A stretch of 64,000 nucleotides of DNA, taken from assembly GCA_023101505.1 (NCBI GenBank), contig LVZA01000001.1, positions 868,001 to 932,000 of the forward strand. Reading direction: 5' to 3'. The notes under the pieces are model-generated. The model was not told the origin of the DNA and did no database searches. It saw only the letters and a list, made by a program, of their open reading frames with translations. Of the stretch, positions 25,719-37,338 are shown one piece after another. The translations under genes and the position numbers were made by a program. Each line of letters starts with the position of its first letter. Within the stretch, counting starts at the first letter, position 1. This DNA is from Pasteurellaceae bacterium Pebbles2 (lineage in GTDB: Bacteria > Pseudomonadota > Gammaproteobacteria > Enterobacterales > Pasteurellaceae).

Positions 25719-28628
25719 ATGCCACAAATTGCTCAAAATCCACTTGTTTTGGTGGACGGTTCTTCTTATTTATATCGTGCCTTTCACGCTTTTCCGCCTT
25801 TAACCAACTCACAAGGTGAGCCAACGGGGGCGATGTATGGCGTGTTAAATATGCTGAAAAGCCTGATTGCACAAGTACAGCCAAGCCACATTGCGGTAGT
25901 GTTTGATGCCAAGGGGAAGACGTTCCGTGATGAGATGTTTGAGCAATATAAATCGCACCGACCGCCAATGCCCGATGACTTGCGTGCGCAAATTCAACCT
26001 TTGCACAACATTATTCGCGCGCTAGGTATTCCGCTGCTTTCTATTGAGGGTGTGGAAGCTGACGACGTGATTGGCACGTTGGCGGTGCAAGCCTCAAGTG
26101 CGGGTAAAAAAGTGTTAATTTCCACTGGCGATAAAGATATGGCGCAGTTGGTTGATGACAATATTATGTTGATCAACACGATGAATAATAGCCTGCTCGA
26201 CCGTGATGGCGTGGTGGAAAAATACGGCATTCCGCCCGAGTTAATTATTGATTATTTGGCATTAATGGGCGACAGCGCAGATAATATCCCTGGTGTGGCT
26301 GGCGTGGGCGAGAAAACAGCGTTGGGGCTTTTGCAAGGCATTGGCTCAATGGCGAAAATTTATGCCAATCTCGACCAAGTGGCAACGTTGCCTATTCGTG
26401 GCGCAAAAAAATTAGGCGAGAAATTACTGGCAGCGAAAGCCGATGCTGATTTGTCTTATTTATTAGCCACCATTAAAACTGATGTTGCCTTAGAACTCGT
26501 CCACGAAGAATTGCAAATTGGCACGGCAAATAACGATGAATTAGCGAGCTATTTCGGGCGTTATGAATTTAAACGTTGGTTGAATGAAGTGTTGACGGGC
26601 GAAAGCTCGGTAACAAACCCGAGCGAGCCTGCGGTGAAAATAAATTATCAAGCCACACCAACTCAACCGAAAAATACCAGCCAAGACGCAAAAAGTGCGG
26701 TGCAAAATTTGCCAGAAAATGATGCGCCGAAAAACATCGTGAAAATAGACCGCACTTTATATGAAACCGTTACGACAGAAGCCCAATTACAAGCGTGGAT
26801 CGATAAAATTGAGCAAGCCAAATTAGTGGCGGTGGACACCGAAACCAATGCGCTTGATGCGATGAGTGCGGAATTAGTGGGGATTTCGTTCAGCCTTGAA
26901 AACGGCGAAGCCTGCTATATTCCGTTGGCACATCAGCATCAAGTCAGCGCAGAAAGCGACAATGCGCAAGCCGATCTCTTTGCTGAACCGCAAGTCGGCG
27001 AGTTAGAGTGGAAATTACTGGAAAATCAATTAGATAAATCATCTTGCTTAGCCAAATTAAAAGCGATTTTAGAAAATGCGGAGATCAAAAAAATCGGGCA
27101 AAATATTAAATATGACCTGACGATTTTTGCTAATCAAGGCATTATGTTGCAAGGCGTGGCGTTCGACACAATGCTGGAAAGCTATGTGTTAAACAGCACA
27201 GGGCGACACAATATGGACGACTTGGCAATGCGCTATTTAGGGCATCAAACCATTGCTTTTGAAACGTTGGCTGGCAAGGGGAAAAATCAGCTCACCTTTG
27301 ATCAAATCGACTTAGCACAAGCCGCCGAATATGCAGCGGAAGATGCTGATGTTACAATGAAATTGCACCAAACATTGTGGCAAGAATTACAGCAAACACC
27401 TGAATTAACAGCACTTTTTAATGAAATTGAATTGCCGTTAGTTGAAGTCTTATCTCGTATTGAACGCAACGGCGTGTTGATCAATAAAGCGGCGCTGAAT
27501 GCTCAATCGGACGAAATCACACAAAGATTAACCGAACTTGAAACGCAAGTTCATCAAGCTGCAGGCGAGCAATTTAATTTGGCTTCGACCAAACAATTAC
27601 AAGAAATTTTATTTGAAAAATTGGGCTTACCTGTGATCGCCAAAACGCCTAAAGGTGCGCCGTCCACCAATGAAGAAGTGCTAGATGAATTAGCGCAGCT
27701 CGGGCATCTTGTGCCAAAATTATTGATTGAACACCGTGGTTTGGCGAAATTAAAATCCACTTATACCGACAAATTGCCGTTAATGATTAACGCTAAAACG
27801 GGGCGAGTTCATACTTCTTATCACCAAGCTGTTACTACGACAGGGCGTTTGTCGTCGAGCGATCCAAATTTACAAAATATTCCAATTCGTAATGACGAGG
27901 GTCGCCGTATTCGCCAAGCCTTTGTGCCACGTGCAGGCTTCAAAATTGTCGCAGCGGATTACTCACAAATTGAGTTGCGAATTATGGCGCATTTGTCGGG
28001 CGATGCTGGGCTAACCACCGCATTCCAGCAAGGCAAAGATATTCACCGCTCAACGGCGGCTGAAATTTTTGGTGTTTCCCTTGAAGAAGTAACGAGCGAA
28101 CAACGTCGCAGTGCCAAGGCAATTAATTTCGGCTTAATTTATGGAATGTCGGCGTTTGGGCTGGCTCGCCAACTGGGCATTGCTCGCAATGAAGCGCAAA
28201 AATATATGGATTTATACTTCCAGCGCTACCCGAATGTTCAACATTTTATGACGGACATTCAAGCCAAAGCAAAAGCGCAAGGCTTTGTGGAAACGCTATT
28301 TGGTCGCCGTTTATATCTGCCTGAAATTAATTCAAGCAATGCAATGCGCCGCAAAGGGGCGGAACGTGTGGCGATTAATGCGCCAATGCAAGGCACGGCG
28401 GCAGATATTATTAAACGAGCGATGATCGCCATTGATCGTGCGATTGCAGACAATCCTGATATTCAGATGATTATGCAGGTTCACGATGAATTGGTGTTTG
28501 AAGTGCGGTCAGAAAAACTTGATTTTTTCACCGCACTTATCAAAGAAAAAATGGAAGCTGCGGCTCAATTAAGCGTGCCATTGATTGTTGATGTCGGCAT
28601 TGGCGACAACTGGGACGAAGCACATTAA
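25719..28628 (+). CDS. polA: DNA polymerase I
   Basis: This 969-residue protein contains the 5'-3' exonuclease (1 to about 290), an intact 3'-5' proofreading domain ([26 protein letters not shown]) and the polymerase domain with motif [17 protein letters not shown], motif B ([14 protein letters not shown]) and motif [10 protein letters not shown]. It fills gaps during repair and removes Okazaki primers. It is about 40 residues longer than the E. coli enzyme because of a low-complexity linker near 300-355. An uptake signal in that linker codes KSAVQ. A head-to-head uptake-signal pair lies inside the polymerase domain (28501-28538). A TATAAT box stands at 25679-25684. Confidence 0.96.
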   Translation: MPQIAQNPLVLVDGSSYLYRAFHAFPPLTNSQGEPTGAMYGVLNMLKSLIAQVQPSHIAVVFDAKGKTFRDEMFEQYKSHRPPMPDDLRAQIQPLHNIIRALGIPLLSIEGVEADDVIGTLAVQASSAGKKVLISTGDKDMAQLVDDNIMLINTMNNSLLDRDGVVEKYGIPPELIIDYLALMGDSADNIPGVAGVGEKTALGLLQGIGSMAKIYANLDQVATLPIRGAKKLGEKLLAAKADADLSYLLATIKTDVALELVHEELQIGTANNDELASYFGRYEFKRWLNEVLTGESSVTNPSEPAVKINYQATPTQPKNTSQDAKSAVQNLPENDAPKNIVKIDRTLYETVTTEAQLQAWIDKIEQAKLVAVDTETNALDAMSAELVGISFSLENGEACYIPLAHQHQVSAESDNAQADLFAEPQVGELEWKLLENQLDKSSCLAKLKAILENAEIKKIGQNIKYDLTIFANQGIMLQGVAFDTMLESYVLNSTGRHNMDDLAMRYLGHQTIAFETLAGKGKNQLTFDQIDLAQAAEYAAEDADVTMKLHQTLWQELQQTPELTALFNEIELPLVEVLSRIERNGVLINKAALNAQSDEITQRLTELETQVHQAAGEQFNLASTKQLQEILFEKLGLPVIAKTPKGAPSTNEEVLDELAQLGHLVPKLLIEHRGLAKLKSTYTDKLPLMINAKTGRVHTSYHQAVTTTGRLSSSDPNLQNIPIRNDEGRRIRQAFVPRAGFKIVAADYSQIELRIMAHLSGDAGLTTAFQQGKDIHRSTAAEIFGVSLEEVTSEQRRSAKAINFGLIYGMSAFGLARQLGIARNEAQKYMDLYFQRYPNVQHFMTDIQAKAKAQGFVETLFGRRLYLPEINSSNAMRRKGAERVAINAPMQGTAADIIKRAMIAIDRAIADNPDIQMIMQVHDELVFEVRSEKLDFFTALIKEKMEAAAQLSVPLIVDVGIGDNWDEAH

Positions 28629-28661
28629 TTGCGGTTTCCTTGATTGAAAATGGGAGAAAAG

Positions 28662-29456
28662 ATGAAATTTGCAACGCAAGAAACTGGCTTTTGGTTAATT
28701 CATCAAGGGCAGAAAATTTATTTTCCTAACAATAACTTAGCCTTTGGTAGTGCTATTGAACTTGAGGCGGTGAGCAAGCGGATTATCCAAATCGGTGAAT
28801 GGGAAAATGCACCGCTCTATTTGCTAGAAGAAAGCCAAGAAGAACGGGAATGGACTGGCTTGCGTGATTTGCTGCATTTGCCAAAGGAAAAATTTAATTT
28901 GCTAAATCGTGGTGTTGAGTTAAACCATTTTTTCAAAACCCATCAATTTTGCGGAAAATGTGGTCATCAAACCCAAATTGCGCCCGATGAATGGGCGGTG
29001 CAATGCCAAAATTCAGCGTGTCATTACCGCACTTATCCTGTGATTTGTCCGTCGATTATTGTGGCAGTGCGCAAAGAGGCAGAAATCTTGCTCGCCAGCC
29101 ACCAACGGCACATTCGTAGAGATGGCAGCGCAGGTTTATACACCGTGCTTGCGGGTTTCGTGGAAGTAGGCGAAACCTTTGAACAAACGGTCGAGCGTGA
29201 AGTATTTGAAGAAACTGGGATTAAAATAAAAAATATCCGCTATTTTGGCAGCCAGCCTTGGGCATTCCCAAATTCACAGATGGTCGGTTTTCTTGCCGAT
29301 TACGACAGCGGTGAAATTCGTTTACAGGAAGAAGAAATCGTTGACGCTCAATGGTTTAGATTTGACCAACCGTTACCACAACACCCAGCCGACGGCACGA
29401 TTGCTGCCGCCTTAATTAAAGCAACGCTAGAAATCTGCCAAAAAGAAGCCAATTAA
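28662..29456 (+). CDS. nudC: NAD-capped RNA hydrolase / NADH pyrophosphatase NudC
   Basis: This 264-residue Nudix enzyme removes NAD caps from RNA and hydrolyses NADH to NMNH and AMP. A zinc ribbon is visible (CGKCGHQT and CQNSACHY, about residues 94-117). The Nudix box runs GFVEVGETFEQ to REVFEETG, and the NudC-specific SQPWAFPNS follows it. The ATG at 28662 was chosen for its GGGAGA and match to family length; an in-frame TTG at 28644 is less likely. The gene may ride on polA transcripts (33 bases after the polA stop). Confidence 0.94.
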   Translation: MKFATQETGFWLIHQGQKIYFPNNNLAFGSAIELEAVSKRIIQIGEWENAPLYLLEESQEEREWTGLRDLLHLPKEKFNLLNRGVELNHFFKTHQFCGKCGHQTQIAPDEWAVQCQNSACHYRTYPVICPSIIVAVRKEAEILLASHQRHIRRDGSAGLYTVLAGFVEVGETFEQTVEREVFEETGIKIKNIRYFGSQPWAFPNSQMVGFLADYDSGEIRLQEEEIVDAQWFRFDQPLPQHPADGTIAAALIKATLEICQKEAN

Positions 29457-29503
29457 ATACATTTTATACGCCAAAGTGCGGTGGAAAATTTGAACGTTTT
29501 AGC

Positions 29504-29532
29504 AAAAAACTCAGCATAAGCTGAGTTTTTAT
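29504..29532. terminator. Terminator between nudC and the secreted coiled-coil gene
   Basis: AAAAACTCAGC, a 4-base loop (ATAA) and GCTGAGTTTTT form a stem with A and T tracts on both sides, suited to ending both convergent transcripts. Confidence 0.88.
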
Positions 29533-29554
29533 TTTGAATAATTTCGGTGAAATC

Positions 29555-30364
29555 TTACTGCATTTCTTTTAATTTTGCTGGAATATCTATTTCACCAGCC
29601 TCATATAAGGCTTTTACTTTTTCAAAGTGAGCTTGCGCAGCTTCCATTTTTTCTGCTTTTTCATCAGCTTGTCGCTCATATTCCTCAACAGACTTCACTT
29701 TTTCCAGTTTCCAGATATTATATTTCAGTTGCCTCTCATAATATTCCACATCACGCTGAGCGTATTTATCATTGGGCTTTTGTTGTAATCGTTGTTTTGC
29801 TTTGATAAGTTCACGTTCTGCTTCTTCGACATTGCCTTGCAATACAATCAATTCTCGTGAAGCATTTTCAATTTTCTTCAAACTACTTTCATAATTGCAC
29901 ATCGCACGAAAAGCATCATTTTCTGCTTTCGCTAATACGAACTCAGGATTCGGCTTGCCCAATTCATCTCCTTTAGAAGGCAGTCTTTTAGGCAGAGTGC
30001 TACACGGATTGTTTTCTCTCACCGACTGTTTTAAATCCGCCATTGAGACTCTTCCATAGGTACGTTTCTGAAAATTTTTCAGCTCTTCATCTTTTTTCCT
30101 TGCTATCGCCATCGCTTGTTGTCTTCTGTCTTCTTCACTCATATAGCCGTCCATATGCAGTTTAAAATTCTCCACGCTTTTGGTCGGAATATTCGTGCAA
30201 TATTCCACCACTTCGCCAACTTTATCTTTGGCTTGATAGCAGCTATATGTCGTCATATAGGTTTCCACTTGGTAAATTTGATTAAGCGCTTGAGCGTGAA
30301 CTGGTACGGCAAAACCCAATGCTAAGGTGGCAAAGAGACTGGCTTTTAGGCTGGTTTTAGTCAT
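29555..30364 (-). CDS. Hypothetical periplasmic coiled-coil protein
   Basis: This 269-residue protein begins with a signal peptide (MTKTSLKASLFATLALGFAV..AQA, cleavage near residue 26). The mature part has several cysteines in the first third, then a long region rich in Glu, Lys, Gln and Ala (about 140-260) that looks like an extended coiled coil. I do not recognise the family. The ATG at 30364 was chosen because the signal peptide begins there; the frame is open for another 96 codons upstream but that stretch is non-conserved-looking and runs into the S10 operon terminator region. It lies downstream of rpsQ in the same direction, yet behind a strong terminator, so it is probably independent. 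Confidence 0.75.
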   Translation of the reverse strand: MTKTSLKASLFATLALGFAVPVHAQALNQIYQVETYMTTYSCYQAKDKVGEVVEYCTNIPTKSVENFKLHMDGYMSEEDRRQQAMAIARKKDEELKNFQKRTYGRVSMADLKQSVRENNPCSTLPKRLPSKGDELGKPNPEFVLAKAENDAFRAMCNYESSLKKIENASRELIVLQGNVEEAERELIKAKQRLQQKPNDKYAQRDVEYYERQLKYNIWKLEKVKSVEEYERQADEKAEKMEAAQAHFEKVKALYEAGEIDIPAKLKEMQ

Positions 30365-30563
30365 AAAGTTTCCTTGATGCTTTCCTAATGTCGAAATTTT
30401 GCATTCTATATGAGAAAAAGATGAAATAGAAGAGTTTTTCGTTTGATAAAATAAAGTAAACTTGGTCGAGTGTTTTGGGGAATATTTGTAAATTTTTGCG
30501 TGTTTACGTTGCCGTACAACGTGGATAACTTTTGGAGAAAAAGTGCAAAGGGTGGGAAAAACA

Positions 30564-30592
30564 AAAAGCCTCAGCTTTCGCTGAGGCTTTTT
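30564..30592 (-). terminator. Terminator of the S10 operon
   Basis: AAAAAGCCTCAGC, loop TTTC, GCTGAGGCTTTTT: a 13-base-pair stem immediately after rpsQ, with a T run when read leftwards. It marks the end of the S10 operon here. Confidence 0.92.
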
Positions 30593-30609
30593 ATTTTTTA
30601 TGCAGAAGA

Positions 30610-30867
30610 TTAAGCGATTACCGCTTTTTCTACTACACGAACTAAAGTCCAAGATTTGGTTTTAGACATTGGTCGACATTCTTTGATCTCGACTGTATCA
30701 CCAATTCTTGCTTCGTTGTTCTCATCGTGAACGTGTAATTTTGTTGTACGACGGATAAATTTACCCAAAAGTGGGTGTTTCACTTTACGCTCGATTGCGA
30801 TTGTGAAAGATTTATCCATTTTATCGCTGATTACACGACCTTGAACAGTACGAATTTTATCAGTCAT
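30610..30867 (-). CDS. rpsQ: 30S ribosomal protein uS17
   Basis: 85 residues with the S17 signature [20 protein letters not shown] and [18 protein letters not shown]. It binds 16S rRNA early in 30S assembly. It is the last gene of the S10 operon; its ATG overlaps the rpmC stop (TAATG). A strong terminator follows. Confidence 0.98.
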   Translation of the reverse strand: MTDKIRTVQGRVISDKMDKSFTIAIERKVKHPLLGKFIRRTTKLHVHDENNEARIGDTVEIKECRPMSKTKSWTLVRVVEKAVIA

Positions 30868-31057
30868 TACTCACCCGCCTTTTCGGTTAACACAGTTTTT
30901 ACTTGTGCAATGCTACGACGCACTTGTTTTAACTGATGGGTTTGTTGAAGCTGACCGGTGGCTGCTTGCATACGCAATTTGAATTGTTCACCTAAAAGGT
31001 TTACTAACTCTGCATTCAGCTCTTCAACATTTTTGTTTCTTAGTTCTTGAGCTTTCA

Positions 31058-31058
<1 letters not shown>
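30867..31058 (-). CDS. rpmC: 50S ribosomal protein uL29
   Basis: 63 residues, [18 protein letters not shown], the two-helix L29 fold near the peptide exit tunnel where it helps recruit trigger factor and SRP. Start and stop overlap its neighbours by one base each (TAATG), so it is translationally coupled. Confidence 0.98.
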
Positions 31059-31468
<410 letters not shown>

Positions 31469-31481
31469 TTAGCAGTTCTCC

Positions 31482-32189
31482 TTACTTACGACCTTTGCCG
31501 CGTGGTGCCTTTTTAGGCGCAGCAGGTTGTTGTTCTGGTTGTTGTGCAATTGCAGCCATTCCACCTAAAATTTCACCTTTGAAGATCCATACTTTAACGC
31601 CGATTACGCCGTATGTAGTATGAGCTTCTGCAGTGTTATAATCGATGTCCGCACGTAGTGTATGTAATGGTACACGACCTTCACGATACCACTCAGAACG
31701 TGCAATTTCTGCACCACCTAAACGACCGCTTACTTCAACTTTGATACCTTTAGCACCTAAACGCATTGCGTTTTGTACTGCACGTTTCATAGCACGACGG
31801 AACATTACACGACGTTCTAATTGAGAAGCGATGCTATCTGCAACTAATTTTGCATCTAATTCAGGTTTTTTCACTTCAGCAATGTTGATTTGCGCTGGAA
31901 CGCCTGCGATTTTCGCTACTGCGTTGCGTAATTTTTCAACATCTTCGCCTTTTTTACCAATTACGATACCTGGGCGAGCTGTGTGAATTGTAACACGAAT
32001 GCTTTTTGCTGGACGCTCAATAGTGATGCGTGAAACTGAAGCATTTGCTAATTCTTTATTCAAGAATTTACGTACGTTGAAATCGCCTTCTAAATTATCA
32101 GCGAAGTCTTGTGTATTCGCGAACCAAGTAGAGTTCCAAGGTTTAACAATACCTAGGCGAATACCATTCGGATGGACTTTTTGACCCAT
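31482..32189 (-). CDS. rpsC: 30S ribosomal protein uS3
   Basis: 235 residues beginning [17 protein letters not shown] domain ([13 protein letters not shown], about 63-75) and the C-terminal S3 domain are visible. S3 lines the mRNA entry tunnel and contributes helicase activity. The C-terminal tail is rich in Gln, Pro and Lys, a variable part of the family. Confidence 0.98.
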   Translation of the reverse strand: MGQKVHPNGIRLGIVKPWNSTWFANTQDFADNLEGDFNVRKFLNKELANASVSRITIERPAKSIRVTIHTARPGIVIGKKGEDVEKLRNAVAKIAGVPAQINIAEVKKPELDAKLVADSIASQLERRVMFRRAMKRAVQNAMRLGAKGIKVEVSGRLGGAEIARSEWYREGRVPLHTLRADIDYNTAEAHTTYGVIGVKVWIFKGEILGGMAAIAQQPEQQPAAPKKAPRGKGRK

Positions 32190-32211
32190 TTTGTGTTATT
32201 CCTCTACCAAA

Positions 32212-32547
<336 letters not shown>

Positions 32548-32554
32548 TTACCTC

Positions 32555-32839
<285 letters not shown>

Positions 32840-32857
32840 CTATTTTAATGAATGAAA

Positions 32858-33679
32858 TTATTTGCCACGACGACGTACGATATATTTATCAGTACGTTTG
32901 TTGTGACGAGTTTTCTTACCTTTGGTTTGAACGCCCCAAGGTGTTACTGGGTGTTTACCAAAGTTACGACCTTCACCACCACCGTGTGGGTGATCTACTG
33001 GGTTCATTGCAGTACCACGAACGGTAGGACGGATACCTCTCCAACGGCTTGCACCAGCTTTACCTAGTACACGCAACATATGTTCAGAGTTACCAACTTC
33101 ACCGATGGTAGCAACACATTCCGCTAATACTTTACGCATTTCGCCTGAGCGTAAACGTAAAGTAACGTAGTTACCTTCACGAGCAATGATTTGTACATAC
33201 GCACCAGCTGAACGAGCGATTTGACCGCCTTTACCTGGTTTTAATTCAACGTTGTGTACAGTCGAACCAACTGGGATATTACGCATTGGTAATGAGTTAC
33301 CAACTTTAATTGGCGAGTTTACACCAGCTTGGATTTGATCGCCTACAGATAAGCCTTTAGGTGCTAAGATATAACGGCGTTCACCGTCTTTATAAAGCAC
33401 TAAAGCAATGTTTGCAGAACGATTTGGATCATATTCAAGACGCTCAACAACCGCTGGGATATCTAACTTGTTACGTTTAAAATCAACTAGACGGTAATGT
33501 TGTTTATGACCACCACCAATATGGCGAGTGGTGATACGTCCTAAATTATTACGACCACCAGTTCTAGATTTAGTATCTAATAAAGGTGCGTAAGGTTTAC
33601 CCTTGTGTAATTCAGGGTTCACGATTTTAACAACGTGACGACGACCAGCGGAGGTCGGCTTACATTTAACGATAGCCAT
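32858..33679 (-). CDS. rplB: 50S ribosomal protein uL2
   Basis: 273 residues, [19 protein letters not shown], with the conserved C-terminal [19 protein letters not shown] containing the histidine near the peptidyl-transferase centre. L2 is needed for subunit association and peptide-bond formation. Length matches E. coli. Confidence 0.98.
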   Translation of the reverse strand: MAIVKCKPTSAGRRHVVKIVNPELHKGKPYAPLLDTKSRTGGRNNLGRITTRHIGGGHKQHYRLVDFKRNKLDIPAVVERLEYDPNRSANIALVLYKDGERRYILAPKGLSVGDQIQAGVNSPIKVGNSLPMRNIPVGSTVHNVELKPGKGGQIARSAGAYVQIIAREGNYVTLRLRSGEMRKVLAECVATIGEVGNSEHMLRVLGKAGASRWRGIRPTVRGTAMNPVDHPHGGGEGRNFGKHPVTPWGVQTKGKKTRHNKRTDKYIVRRRGK

Positions 33680-33699
33680 TTTCTATTTCTCCTCCGTAA

Positions 33700-34005
33700 T
33701 TACTCTGTTGCGCCTTCAGCGAAGTCAAGTGATTGACCTTCTTGAAGTGTAACATAAGCTTTTTTCCAGTCGCTACGGCGACCCATTTTATTACCACGGC
33801 GTTTAGTTTTACCTTTAACAACCACGGTACGTACTGAATCTACTTTCACTTCGAAAAGTTGAGCAACTGCGTTTGCAATTTCAACTTTGTTCGCATCTAA
33901 AGCGACTTTGAACACGATAGTGTTTGAGCCTTCAGCATTGTTTGTTGCTTTTTCAGAGATTAAAGGTGCTTTAAGCACACTTAGCAAACGTTCTTGTTGA
34001 ATCAT
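33700..34005 (-). CDS. rplW: 50S ribosomal protein uL23
   Basis: 101 residues, with [15 protein letters not shown] near the N-terminus and the conserved [23 protein letters not shown] loop in shortened view ([11 protein letters not shown]). It rings the exit tunnel and docks trigger factor. Its ATG overlaps the rplD stop by 4 bases. Confidence 0.98.
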   Translation of the reverse strand: MIQQERLLSVLKAPLISEKATNNAEGSNTIVFKVALDANKVEIANAVAQLFEVKVDSVRTVVVKGKTKRRGNKMGRRSDWKKAYVTLQEGQSLDFAEGATE

Positions 34006-34604
34006 GCTAACATCTCCTCAATTTGTTTTACTGCATCAACAGTAACAACCACTTTATCGAAAGCGATTAAGCTAACTGGGTCGATACCTTGAACATCACG
34101 TACATCAACTTTATATAAGTTACGTGCAGCTAAGAATAGATTTTCATCTAAACTTGCAGTAATGATAAGTGCGTCAGTTAACGCCATATCTTTTAATTTG
34201 TTTACTAATGACTTAGTTTTTGGTGCGTCAATTTCGAATTTTTCAACAACAACCAAACGGTCTTGACGAACTAATTCAGAAAGAATGCTTTTGATTGCAC
34301 CACGGTACATTTTTTTGTTCACTTTTTGGCTGTGATCTTGTGGTTTCGCAGCAAAAGTGATACCACCTGAACGCCAGATTGGTGATTTGATATCACCAGA
34401 ACGTGCACGGCCTGTACCTTTTTGACGCCAAGGTTTTTTACCTGAACCAGACACTTCAGCACGAGTTTTTTGCGCGCGTGAACCTTGACGAGCACCTGCT
34501 GCATAAGCAACAACTACTTGGTGGATTAACGCTTCATTAAACTCACGTCCGAAGGTAGTTTCAGAAACAGCTAGTGCGTTTGCACCTACAACTTGTAATT
34601 CCAT
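34002..34604 (-). CDS. rplD: 50S ribosomal protein uL4
   Basis: 200 residues with the L4 signature [21 protein letters not shown] in part ([11 protein letters not shown]). Besides its structural role at the exit tunnel, L4 is the autogenous repressor of the S10 operon in Gammaproteobacteria, binding 23S rRNA and the mRNA leader. The leader at 35581-35757 is its expected target here. Confidence 0.98.
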   Translation of the reverse strand: MELQVVGANALAVSETTFGREFNEALIHQVVVAYAAGARQGSRAQKTRAEVSGSGKKPWRQKGTGRARSGDIKSPIWRSGGITFAAKPQDHSQKVNKKMYRGAIKSILSELVRQDRLVVVEKFEIDAPKTKSLVNKLKDMALTDALIITASLDENLFLAARNLYKVDVRDVQGIDPVSLIAFDKVVVTVDAVKQIEEMLA

Positions 34605-34618
34605 CTCTATCTCCTGAC

Positions 34619-35251
34619 TTACGCTTTAACTGCTGGTTTCACGATAACATTACTATTAGTTGCACCTGGAACAGCACCTTTAACTAATAATAATTTACGC
34701 TCAACATCAACACGAACAACTTCAAGTGATTGAACAGTTACACGTTCAGCACCTAAGTGTCCAGCCATTTTTTTACCTTTAAACACACGACCTGGAGTTT
34801 GGTTTTGACCAATAGAACCAAGTACACGATGTGATAAAGAGTTACCGTGTGTAGCATCTTGAGTACGGAAGTTCCAACGTTTAACACCACCTTGGAAACC
34901 TTTACCTTTAGAAGTACCAGTAACATCAACTTTTTTAACATCAGCGAAGATGTCAACATTAATTTCTTGACCTAAAGTGAACTCAACAGTTTCACCTTCA
35001 GTACGAAATTCCCATAAACCGCGACCAGCTTCAACACCTGCTTTCACGAAATGACCAGCTTCTGGCTTAGTTACACGACTAGCTTTTTTAGTACCAGTAG
35101 TAACTTGAACAGCAGAATAGCCATCGTTATCAAGAGTTTTAACTTGAGTCACACGGTTGGCTTCGATTTCGATTACGGTAACTGGAATTGACACACCGTC
35201 TTCAGTGAAAACGCGAGTCATACCAACTTTACGACCGACTAAACCAATCAT
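34619..35251 (-). CDS. rplC: 50S ribosomal protein uL3
   Basis: 210 residues, [19 protein letters not shown]. The long central extension includes [19 protein letters not shown], which reaches the peptidyl-transferase centre and contains the glutamine that PrmB methylates in E. coli. Second gene of the operon. Confidence 0.98.
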   Translation of the reverse strand: MIGLVGRKVGMTRVFTEDGVSIPVTVIEIEANRVTQVKTLDNDGYSAVQVTTGTKKASRVTKPEAGHFVKAGVEAGRGLWEFRTEGETVEFTLGQEINVDIFADVKKVDVTGTSKGKGFQGGVKRWNFRTQDATHGNSLSHRVLGSIGQNQTPGRVFKGKKMAGHLGAERVTVQSLEVVRVDVERKLLLVKGAVPGATNSNVIVKPAVKA

Positions 35252-35268
35252 TGTAATAACCTCTTAAA

Positions 35269-35757
<489 letters not shown>

Positions 35758-35763
35758 CTGTGA

Positions 35764-35792
35764 ATTCTACCCACATTCAAGCCACTTTGCAA
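35764..35792 (-). promoter_or_regulatory. S10 operon promoter
   Basis: On the minus strand TTGCAA (35787-35792) and TAGAAT (35764-35769) are separated by exactly 17 bases, a strong sigma-70 promoter. It fires into the S10 leader. Confidence 0.8.
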
Positions 35793-35813
35793 GCAATTTT
35801 AGCAAAGATCTGC

Positions 35814-35842
35814 ATAAAAAAGACCGAAATTACTTTCGGTCT
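35814..35842 (-). terminator. Terminator after rpoH
   Basis: AGACCGAAA (35821-35829), loop TTAC, TTTCGGTCT (35834-35842), with six A immediately to the left that become the T run for leftward transcription from rpoH. Confidence 0.9.
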
Positions 35843-35861
35843 TAAAATAATGAAAAATCTC

Positions 35862-36707
35862 TTAAAAATTAACCGCACTTTTTAGCTTTTTCAGCGCATT
35901 GGTTTCAAGCTGACGCACACGCTCAGCCGAAATATTGTACTTCGCCGCCAAATCGTGCAAAGTTGCTTTATTATCATCTAACCAACGTGCCTGAATAATG
36001 TCTTGGCTACGTTCGTCTAAGCTTTCCAACGCGGAACTCAACTGCTCTGTGGCTTGATTTTCAAAGTTTTCGCTTTCTAATTCCGCTGCAAAGTTAGAAC
36101 TTTTATCTTCCAAATACATCGACGGCGCAAAGGTTTCTTCTTCGCTATCATCATTTGGCAAATCAAAGCCCACGTCTGCGCCTGTCATTCGGCTTTCCAT
36201 TTCGATAACGTCTTCTTTAGAAACGCCCAATTCGTTCGCCACTAAATCCACTTCGTTATCGCTGAACCAGCCTAAACGCTGTTTAGTTTTACGCAAATTA
36301 AAGAACAATTTACGCTGCGCTTTGGTCGTTGCCACTTTCACAATACGCCAGTTACGCAACACATATTCGTGAATTTCGGCTTTAATCCAATGTACAGCGA
36401 ACGACACCAAACGCACGCCCACTTCAGGATTAAAACGTTTCACCGCTTTCATCAAGCCAATATTTCCCTCTTGGATCAAATCCGCCTGCGGTAAACCATA
36501 ACCCGAATAGCCACGTGCAACGTGAATCACAAAGCGCAAGTGCGACAAAATCAATGCTTTCGCCGCTTCTAAATCTTCGTGGTAGTACAAACGTTCCGCC
36601 AATTCCTTTTCTTCGTCGAGCGTGAGCATCGGATATTCATTTGCTGCACGAATATACCCTTCGAGATTGCCTTGTGGAACTAACATCATTTGTGCTTCTT
36701 TATTCAT
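35862..36707 (-). CDS. rpoH: Heat-shock sigma factor RpoH (sigma-32)
   Basis: This 281-residue sigma-70 family factor directs transcription of heat-shock genes. Region 2 ([17 protein letters not shown], with promoter-melting [18 protein letters not shown]) and region 4 with its C-terminal helix-turn-helix ([21 protein letters not shown]) are intact. The RpoH-specific box [12 protein letters not shown] (about 134-145) is present. An uptake signal overlaps the stop end. The leader is short (about 35-40 bases), so an E. coli-like extended thermosensor would have to lie mostly in the coding region. It is followed at once by a terminator and then the S10 promoter. Confidence 0.96.
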   Translation of the reverse strand: MNKEAQMMLVPQGNLEGYIRAANEYPMLTLDEEKELAERLYYHEDLEAAKALILSHLRFVIHVARGYSGYGLPQADLIQEGNIGLMKAVKRFNPEVGVRLVSFAVHWIKAEIHEYVLRNWRIVKVATTKAQRKLFFNLRKTKQRLGWFSDNEVDLVANELGVSKEDVIEMESRMTGADVGFDLPNDDSEEETFAPSMYLEDKSSNFAAELESENFENQATEQLSSALESLDERSQDIIQARWLDDNKATLHDLAAKYNISAERVRQLETNALKKLKSAVNF

Positions 36708-36745
36708 TATCGTCCTTCTTATGTGAGATGAACTTTCATTGGTCT

Positions 36746-36773
36746 GTTATAACATAAAAAATGAAAAGATCAA
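36746..36773 (-). promoter_or_regulatory. rpoH promoter
   Basis: On the minus strand TTGATC (36768-36773) and TATAAC (36746-36751) are 16 bases apart. The predicted start lies about 35 bases before the rpoH ATG; AGAAGGA stands close to the ATG. Confidence 0.65.
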
Positions 36774-36842
36774 CCGCCTTTCAATTTTATGTTAAATTAG
36801 ACCGCACTTTTTGGCAAAAAGTTCAACAGCCAAGAAAAAAGT

Positions 36843-37157
36843 TTAAGCCAAAATCGGCTTTAATTGATAGTTTAAATCTTCATTAACCACTTTAAATAAT
36901 AAATCAATATTCGGGTGTTTGCCTACATTTTGCTTTGCATCTTCGGTGTGTTCAGCAAAAATCTCCAAGCCTTTTTGTGCCGAAGTGCGGTCTAATTTTC
37001 CGCTAAATTGCTCGGCAAGCGCATAATAAACACGAAGCGAACCTAACTTCCCTGCCACCGCAGGAATTTCGTGAATCACGTTTTCACCGTCCAACACCTG
37101 CAAGCCGCTTAAATGCTCAATCGCTGGTAATTGCTCTAAATTCGTTTTGAAATCCAC
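36843..37157 (-). CDS. DUF2322-type conserved protein
   Basis: This 104-residue soluble protein resembles the DUF2322 family, from memory of its HLSGLQVLD, GKLGSLRVYYALA and GKHPNIDLLF segments. The family is of unknown function and occurs in Pasteurellaceae, Neisseria and relatives. No signal peptide, membrane segment or cysteine pair is visible. It seems to be a single gene; rpoH lies 135 bases downstream with its own promoter. In-frame uptake signal at about 36984. Confidence 0.7.
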   Translation of the reverse strand: MDFKTNLEQLPAIEHLSGLQVLDGENVIHEIPAVAGKLGSLRVYYALAEQFSGKLDRTSAQKGLEIFAEHTEDAKQNVGKHPNIDLLFKVVNEDLNYQLKPILA

Positions 37158-37278
37158 TTTTGCTTTCCTTTTATAAACTCAATCACCCATTCTACACCCA
37201 AGCCTAAAATAGCGCAAACCGCGGTGAAATTTCTTAAAGTTTTTAAAAACTTGCTCTACCATTTGTTGTAAGCCAAAT

Positions 37279-37303
37279 AAAAACCGCCTTTTGGCGGTTT
37301 TTT
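37279..37303 (-). terminator. Terminator after the leucine-rich-repeat gene
   Basis: AAAACCGCC, loop TTTT, GGCGGTTTT with A and T tracts on both sides; 36 bases beyond the stop of the leucine-rich-repeat gene. Confidence 0.9.
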
Positions 37304-37338
37304 GATTATTGGTTAAATTCAATAAATATTGCAACGAG

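Noticed and set aside
30365-30652. A 96-codon upstream extension of the secreted coiled-coil gene
   Set aside because: It would run through the S10 terminator and into rpsQ, and the signal peptide begins only at 30364.
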